Shown: positions 36,306 through 40,715 of the stretch, piece by piece
Numbering within the stretch: position 1 is the first letter of the stretch
Layout: every line of letters starts with the position of its first letter
Source of the DNA: Devosia sp. 66-14
GTDB taxonomy: Bacteria; Pseudomonadota; Alphaproteobacteria; Rhizobiales; Devosiaceae
Direction: 5' to 3'
DNA: 40,715 bases
Assembly (NCBI GenBank): GCA_001899085.1
Contig: MKVB01000001.1
Location: 295,505-336,219, forward strand
Position numbers and translations under genes: made by a program
The notes under the pieces: model-generated
Database searches by the model: none
Seen by the model: the letters and a program-made list of their open reading frames with translations, nothing else
Told to the model about the DNA's origin: nothing

Positions 36306-37081
36306 TACGCCTTAGCCTTTGAGAATAAACGGAAAAAATTGTCGGTCGTCTCGGCGCCGAGTTGTTCGAGGCTGATCCCGCGCACCTCGGCCACCTTGGC
36401 GGCAGTATGGGCCACATAGCTCGGTTCGTTCGTGCCGCCGCGATGCGGCACCGGAGCCAGATACGGCGCGTCTGTTTCAACCAGATAACGGTCTGCCGGA
36501 ACGAACTTTGCGACCTCGCGGATTTCCTCGGCATTCTTGAAGGTGATGATGCCTGAGAACGAGATATAGCCGCCGAGCGCCAAGGCCTGGCGGGCGAGAT
36601 CGGCGCCGCCGGTGAAGCAGTGGAGCACGAAAGGGAAGGCCCCCTGCCCCACTTCATCGCTCAGCACGGCCCCCATATGGGCGTCCGCCGAGCGCGAATG
36701 GATCACCAGCGGCAGGCCGGTGAGACGCGACGCGGCGATGTGCCGGCGCAGCCCGGTCTCCTGCGCTGCCTTGGGCGCATTATCGTAGAAATAGTCGAGC
36801 CCGGCTTCGCCGATGGCAACGCATTTGGGGTGCGCGCTGAGCCGCACCAGATCCTCGGTGAAGATATCGAGCTCTTCGTCGGCGTGGTGCGGATGGGTGC
36901 CGACCGAACACCAGACCTCGGCGTTCTCTTCGGCGATGGCCTTGATCTCGTCGAAGCGCTTCACCCGGGTCGAGATGGTCACCATGCCTTCGATCCCCGC
37001 GGCCCTGGCGCGGGCGAGCACGCCGGCGCGATCGGCGGCGAGCTCGGGGAAATCGAGGTGGCAGTGCGAGTCGATCAGCAT
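36305..37081 (-). CDS. tatD: TatD-family metal-dependent deoxyribonuclease
   Basis: This is a 258-residue TIM-barrel hydrolase. It has the metal ligands DSHCHLDFPELAAD at the start, GEAGLDYFYD near residue 95, VIHSRSAD, LHCFTGG, and the C-terminal ETDAPYLAPVPHRGGTNEPS. TatD enzymes are Mg2+-dependent DNases, and roles in DNA repair and D-aminoacyl-tRNA processing have been proposed for the family. I chose ATG 37081, which begins with the conserved MLIDSHCHLD; upstream residues overlap metG. It lies four bases after the metG stop. Confidence 0.95.
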   Translation of the reverse strand: MLIDSHCHLDFPELAADRAGVLARARAAGIEGMVTISTRVKRFDEIKAIAEENAEVWCSVGTHPHHADEELDIFTEDLVRLSAHPKCVAIGEAGLDYFYDNAPKAAQETGLRRHIAASRLTGLPLVIHSRSADAHMGAVLSDEVGQGAFPFVLHCFTGGADLARQALALGGYISFSGIITFKNAEEIREVAKFVPADRYLVETDAPYLAPVPHRGGTNEPSYVAHTAAKVAEVRGISLEQLGAETTDNFFRLFSKAKA

Positions 37082-37085
37082 TGGC

Positions 37086-38633
37086 CTATGCCGTCTTCGC
37101 GTGCTCGAACTTCTTGAACACCGGTTCGGGCGGCGGCAAGACGGTTCCGGCGGGCACGCCGGACGCGCCGAGCGCATGGCTCAGCAGCCGCTGGTCCACC
37201 GGCACCGCGAGGGCGTCGAGGAACTTCGCGGCCGAGCCCGGAACGAAGGCCTGCGCCGCGATCGCGGCACGACGGACAATATCGGCCGTGGTCGCAAGGA
37301 TCGTGCCCATGCGTGGCAGGTCGGCCTTCAGGCCCCATGGCGCCTGGTCGGCGAAGTAGAGGTTGGCGGCGTTGAGCAGTGTCGTCAGCTCGCCTGCGGC
37401 CTCGTGGATCTGCTGTGTCTGCATGGCGAGATCCATCTTGCCGATGGTTTCGATGGCCGTGGCGACGATGGCACGCTCGGCCTCGGTGGGCTGGGCCTCG
37501 GGCAGCGCCCCGCCAAAATTCTTCTGGATCATCGACAGCGAGCGCTGCGCCAGGTTGCCGAAATTGTTGGCGAGGTCGGAGTTGTTGCGGTTGATGAACT
37601 TTTCGCGGCCCCAGTCGCCGTCCTGGCCGAAGCTGACCTCGCGCAGGCAGTACCAGCGCACCGGGTCGGTGCCGTAGAGGTCGAGCTGTTCGTGCGGATC
37701 GACGATGTTGCCGACCGACTTCGACATCTTCTTGCCTTCCGAGGTCAGAAAGCCGTGCGCGAAGACGCGGTGCGGCACCTCGATGCCGGCGCTCATCAGG
37801 AAAGCCGGCCAGTAGACGGTGTGGAAGCGGATGATGTCCTTGCCGATGACATGCAGGTTCGCCGGCCAGAACTTCCTGAACTGCTCGGACGCGCTATCGG
37901 GAAAGCCGACACCGGTGATGTAGTTGGTGAGCGCATCGACCCACACATACATCACGTGCCCGGCGGCGCCAGGCACCGGAATGCCCCAGTCGAAGGTGGT
38001 GCGGCTGATCGAGACGTCGCGCAGGCCGGCCTTCACGAACGACACGATCTCGTTGCGCCGCTCCTCGGGGGCGATGAAGTCCGGTCGGTCGGTATAGAGC
38101 TGCAGCAGGCGATCCTGGTAGGCCGAGAGGCGGAAGAAATAGCTGTCTTCCTCGACCCATTTCACCTCGGCGCCGGTCGGGGCGAACTTCTTGCCGCCCT
38201 CGCCGTCAGTCAGCTCTTCCTCGTCGAAATAGGCCTCGTCACGGACCGAGTACCAGCCCTTGTAGGTCGACTGGTAGATGTCGCCATTATTGCTGGCGGC
38301 CATCCGGCGCCAGATCTCCTGGCTCGACTCGTAGTGGCGCGGCTCGGTGGTGCGGATGAAATCGTCGTTGGAGACGTCCAGCCGCGCCGCCAGTTCTTTG
38401 AAGCGGGCGGCGTTGCGGTCGGCCAGCTCGCGCGCCGTGATGCCTTCGGCCGCCGCCGTCTGCACCATCTTGATGCCGTGCTCGTCGGTGCCGGTCAGGA
38501 AGTAGGTTTCCTTGCCCGACAGCCGCGCCCAGCGGGCGATGGCGTCGGTCGCGATCATCTCGTAGGCGTGCCCGATATGCGGCGCGCCGTTGGGATAGGC
38601 GATGGCGGTGGTGACGTAGAACGTGTCGGTCAT
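37086..38633 (-). CDS. metG: Methionyl-tRNA synthetase
   Basis: This class I aminoacyl-tRNA synthetase has 515 residues. The HIGH motif reads PNGAPHIGHAYEM near residues 14-26. The KMSKS loop is GKKMSKSVGN near 297-306. The connective region includes GWYSVRDEAYFDEEEL without the CxxC zinc knuckles of the E. coli form, so it is the short MetG2 type. It lacks the C-terminal tRNA-binding EMAP domain, as usual in alphaproteobacteria. It overlaps the holB stop by four bases (ATGA). Confidence 0.97.
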   Translation of the reverse strand: MTDTFYVTTAIAYPNGAPHIGHAYEMIATDAIARWARLSGKETYFLTGTDEHGIKMVQTAAAEGITARELADRNAARFKELAARLDVSNDDFIRTTEPRHYESSQEIWRRMAASNNGDIYQSTYKGWYSVRDEAYFDEEELTDGEGGKKFAPTGAEVKWVEEDSYFFRLSAYQDRLLQLYTDRPDFIAPEERRNEIVSFVKAGLRDVSISRTTFDWGIPVPGAAGHVMYVWVDALTNYITGVGFPDSASEQFRKFWPANLHVIGKDIIRFHTVYWPAFLMSAGIEVPHRVFAHGFLTSEGKKMSKSVGNIVDPHEQLDLYGTDPVRWYCLREVSFGQDGDWGREKFINRNNSDLANNFGNLAQRSLSMIQKNFGGALPEAQPTEAERAIVATAIETIGKMDLAMQTQQIHEAAGELTTLLNAANLYFADQAPWGLKADLPRMGTILATTADIVRRAAIAAQAFVPGSAAKFLDALAVPVDQRLLSHALGASGVPAGTVLPPPEPVFKKFEHAKTA

Positions 38634-39655
38634 GGTGTCGGCTGGACGCTCAGAAGCTGGTGTTTCCGGATCGCATCGAACAGCGCGACCAGGGTCTGCC
38701 GCATGTCGAGGTTGTATTCGTCGGCATCGGCGAGTGAAAGCCGCGCCTTGTCCCATAGCTCGTTGGCGGAGGCAAGGCGAACCCGGCTGCCGGCGCTGGC
38801 GGCAGCCTTGGCAGCCTCGGCCAGCCAATCGTTGAGGATGTCGCGGGCGAAGCGAAGCTCGGCGGAGTCACGGTCGGCGCCCAGGGCGTCGGCCAATGCG
38901 ATGCGGGCGGCCGATGGCGCGCCCACCGGGTCGGCGAGCCAGGCCTGCAGCAGCTGCAGGGCACCCCCCTCCCCCAGCAGCATCGCTTCGAAGCCACGGC
39001 GCGGCCGGCCGCCGGCGAGAGCTACGGCGCGGTCGATGGCGAGCGGCTGGCCGCCGACCTGTTCCAGCACCGTGCGAACGTCGCCGTCGGCGATCGGCCG
39101 CAGCGCCACCTGGAAGCAGCGCGACTTGATGGTGGGCAGCAGTGAGCCCGGCCGGTGCGAGACCAACAGGAACGTCGTGTCGGCCGGCGGCTCCTCGAGG
39201 ATTTTCAGCAGCGCATTGGCCGACGAGGCGTTGCAGTCGTCGATCGGGTCGACAATGGCGATGCGATGCCCGGCCCGGCCGCGGGTCATCCGCATCTCTT
39301 CGATGAAGCGGCGGACCTCTTCGACGCGGATCGCCGTGTAGTAGCCCTTGCCGGTGTCGCGTGCCGACTTGCGCATCACGAACAGGTTCGGATAGGCGCC
39401 GGCGGCGACCTGCGCCGCGATATGCCCGGGCGACTCGTCGCCGGTCTTTTCGAAGATGCGGCGCGCCAGGTCGAACGCCAACGTCGCCTTGCCGATCCCG
39501 CGCGGCCCGTGGATCAGGACGCCGCCGGGCAGCCGCCCGGCATCGAGCCGATCGAGCAGCGTGGCGCGCGCCGCCTCGTGGCCGGAAACGCCGGTCTGGA
39601 ACTCGGGCAGCGGGACGCCCTCGAGCTGGTCGGGTTCGCGTTCGGGATAGTCCAA
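38630..39655 (-). CDS. holB: DNA polymerase III delta' subunit
   Basis: This clamp-loader subunit has 341 residues. The N-terminal AAA+ module shows HEAARATLLDRLDAGRLPGGVLIHGPRGIGKATLAFDLARRIF with a Walker A-like loop. IAIVDPIDDCNASSANALLKILEEPP (Walker B region and clamp-loader signature) follows, then FLLVSHRPGSLLPTIKSRCF (sensor 1 and SRC motif). The C-terminal collar is divergent, as normal. The start is taken as TTG 39655, one base after the tmk stop and just before the conserved DYPEREPDQLEG; the longer frame overlaps tmk. The tmk-holB-metG-tatD order is classic. Confidence 0.93.
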   Translation of the reverse strand: MDYPEREPDQLEGVPLPEFQTGVSGHEAARATLLDRLDAGRLPGGVLIHGPRGIGKATLAFDLARRIFEKTGDESPGHIAAQVAAGAYPNLFVMRKSARDTGKGYYTAIRVEEVRRFIEEMRMTRGRAGHRIAIVDPIDDCNASSANALLKILEEPPADTTFLLVSHRPGSLLPTIKSRCFQVALRPIADGDVRTVLEQVGGQPLAIDRAVALAGGRPRRGFEAMLLGEGGALQLLQAWLADPVGAPSAARIALADALGADRDSAELRFARDILNDWLAEAAKAAASAGSRVRLASANELWDKARLSLADADEYNLDMRQTLVALFDAIRKHQLLSVQPTP

Positions 39656-39656
39656 T

Positions 39657-40340
39657 TCAGTCGGCCTTTGCCTCGAGTTCGGGGAAGCGCCGCAGCAGCG
39701 TATCCCAGATCTCCTGCTCCAGCGCATCTTCCGATTGGCCGGCGGGCAACACGACGCAGCGCTCGGGGTTGGCCTTGCCGATGGCGAGGAAGGCCTGGCG
39801 CAGCCGCCTGTGCCACTCGAGATCTTCCTTCTCGAACCGATCGCCGGTTTCGGCCAGCGCCTTCTCGATCTCGCGATTGTTGACCCGCGCGAAGGCGATT
39901 GCCGGGTCCATGTCGAGGATGAAGGTGATGTCGGGTTGGTGTCCGTCGAGGGCCAGCGTCTCGAGCCCGCGGATCAGCTTGTCGTCGACGCCGCCGGTGA
40001 GCCCCTGATAGGCCCGGGTCGAATCGTGGAAGCGGTCCGAGATCACCCATTTGCCGCTGTTGAGGCTGGGGGCGATCAGCGAGCTGACATGATCATAGCG
40101 CGCCGCCGCGAACAGCACCGCCTCGGCTCCGGCGCCCCAGCTCTCGGACCGCCCCTGCAGGATGAAGGCCCGTACGGCCTCGGCCTTGGGCGTGCCGCCC
40201 GGCTCGCGGGTGCGAACGGCTTCGATGTCCATGCGGTTCAGCCGCACCAGCAGGCGCTTGACCTGGGTCGACTTGCCGACGCCTTCGCCGCCCTCGAAAG
40301 TGATGAAACGGGCGGCGGGCTTCGCCGGCACATCGAGCAT
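39657..40340 (-). CDS. tmk: Thymidylate kinase
   Basis: This kinase phosphorylates dTMP to dTDP for DNA synthesis. It has 227 residues. Visible are the P-loop FEGGEGVGKSTQVKRL near residues 14-29, TREPGGTPKAEAVR, the lid/substrate region VLFAAARYDHVSSLI, and the DRx motif ISDRFHDSTRAYQG. A later acidic segment is LDMDPAIAF. It lies 115 bases downstream of the dac gene end; that gap shows no gene. A GGGGAA ribosome-site-like stretch precedes ATG 40340. The holB gene begins one base after its stop. Confidence 0.97.
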   Translation of the reverse strand: MLDVPAKPAARFITFEGGEGVGKSTQVKRLLVRLNRMDIEAVRTREPGGTPKAEAVRAFILQGRSESWGAGAEAVLFAAARYDHVSSLIAPSLNSGKWVISDRFHDSTRAYQGLTGGVDDKLIRGLETLALDGHQPDITFILDMDPAIAFARVNNREIEKALAETGDRFEKEDLEWHRRLRQAFLAIGKANPERCVVLPAGQSEDALEQEIWDTLLRRFPELEAKAD

Positions 40341-40455
40341 CTGTCAGAATTCCCCGCGTTGTGACTCTCGTATTACCCGCGATGGCATCCCAGCGAAAGC
40401 AGCCGATCCATCTCCCCACAGCGCCGGGCCGGATCGTCGCGCCCGCGGCCGGCCG

Positions 40456-40715
40456 TCAGAGCCAGCCGAGCGCCAGTTCCTTGAGGGCGTCGGTCGCCTT
40501 GCGCACGATATCGCCGTCGGTGACATCTTCGCCGGCATAGAGCGGGGTCACCTGCACCACCGAGCCATTGCACATGACATTCAGCTCGGCCAGTTGGTCG
40601 CCCTTCTTGACCGGCGGGCGGATCGGCGCCTTGTAGGTGACGGTCGCCTGCGGGCAGTTCTGCGCGCCCTTGGGCAGGAACAGATCGATATTGCCCTTGC
40701 CCATCAGCGACACCT
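40456..40715 (-). CDS. D-alanyl-D-alanine carboxypeptidase, C-terminal part (partial at window edge)
   Basis: The last 85 residues of a penicillin-binding-protein-5-type carboxypeptidase are present; the catalytic domain lies outside the window. Visible is the PBP5 C-terminal beta-domain: ATVTYKAPIRPPVKKGDQLAEL, then VTPLYAGEDVTDGDIVRKATDALKEL. This domain stands between the catalytic domain and the membrane. The protein would be periplasmic and trims peptidoglycan pentapeptides. The usual amphipathic C-terminal anchor is short here (LKELALGWL). The frame is open at the right edge. It precedes tmk, a common order in Hyphomicrobiales. Confidence 0.85.
   Translation of the reverse strand, partial: VSLMGKGNIDLFLPKGAQNCPQATVTYKAPIRPPVKKGDQLAELNVMCNGSVVQVTPLYAGEDVTDGDIVRKATDALKELALGWL

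Overview
The window is about 40.7 kb of high-GC chromosomal DNA from an alphaproteobacterium of the order Hyphomicrobiales (Rhizobiales). A Devosia-like genome is my best guess. The assignment rests on gene order and gene type: eno-ftsB-pdhAB-pdhC-lpdA-lipA-coq10, a lipoyl domain on the pyruvate dehydrogenase E1 beta subunit, fused ispDF, dusB-ntrB-ntrC-ntrY-ntrX-hfq-hflX-mazG, and dac-tmk-holB-metG-tatD-MBL. I could not run any search, so the genus is an inference. No tRNA, rRNA, CRISPR array, insertion sequence, phage or conjugation gene was seen.

Layout. (1) 1-8.4 kb, accessory: the end of an NAD-dependent epimerase/reductase; a respiratory D-lactate dehydrogenase with a His-rich tail; a frameshifted P-loop NTPase gene; a two-component pair (sensor kinase plus FixJ-type regulator) followed by a secreted GlcG/HbpS-like protein; an extended SDR enzyme; an AraC-GyrI regulator; a small MGMT-like protein; and a GFA-family zinc protein. 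(2) 8.5-20.2 kb, core carbon metabolism: enolase, a nucleotidyltransferase-fold protein, FtsB and the pyruvate dehydrogenase/lipoate block. A yeast-type cytosine deaminase, an SGNH hydrolase and a GNAT enzyme are embedded between the PDH genes. Two small GlsB-type membrane proteins, lipA and a Coq10/RatA START protein follow. (3) 20.5-32.8 kb: cinA and ispDF on the minus strand, then dusB-ntrBC, ntrYX, hfq and hflX on the plus strand, and mazG on the minus strand. This is the nitrogen-regulation and RNA-chaperone block. (4) 32.8-35.45 kb, accessory minus-strand genes: a FAH-fold keto-acid hydratase, an unrecognised 174-residue protein, a SelA-like PLP enzyme that has lost its C-terminal part, and RidA. 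(5) 35.5-40.7 kb, a tightly coupled minus-strand housekeeping operon: dac (partial), tmk, holB, metG, tatD and a PhnP-like metallo-hydrolase.

How the genes work together. Region 2 supplies E1, E2, E3 and the lipoyl cofactor synthase for conversion of pyruvate to acetyl-CoA. Region 3 pairs the cytosolic NtrB/NtrC system, whose sigma54 activator is intact, with the membrane NtrY/NtrX system. This NtrX lacks both the GAFTGA loop and the Walker B aspartate. Hfq and HflX add post-transcriptional control.

Non-coding structure. Three structured intergenic repeats stand out. One at about 10.43-10.56 kb has 42-bp inverted arms. Two others, at about 20.26-20.48 and 31.85-32.00 kb, share a 27-bp identical core in opposite orientation, and each sits between convergent genes. 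The most interesting leads are the kinase/regulator/secreted heme-binding-like cassette, the cytosine deaminase inside the pdh operon, the degenerate NtrX ATPase site, and the truncated PLP enzyme abutting an unknown gene. I did not find a clear new defence or mobile system.
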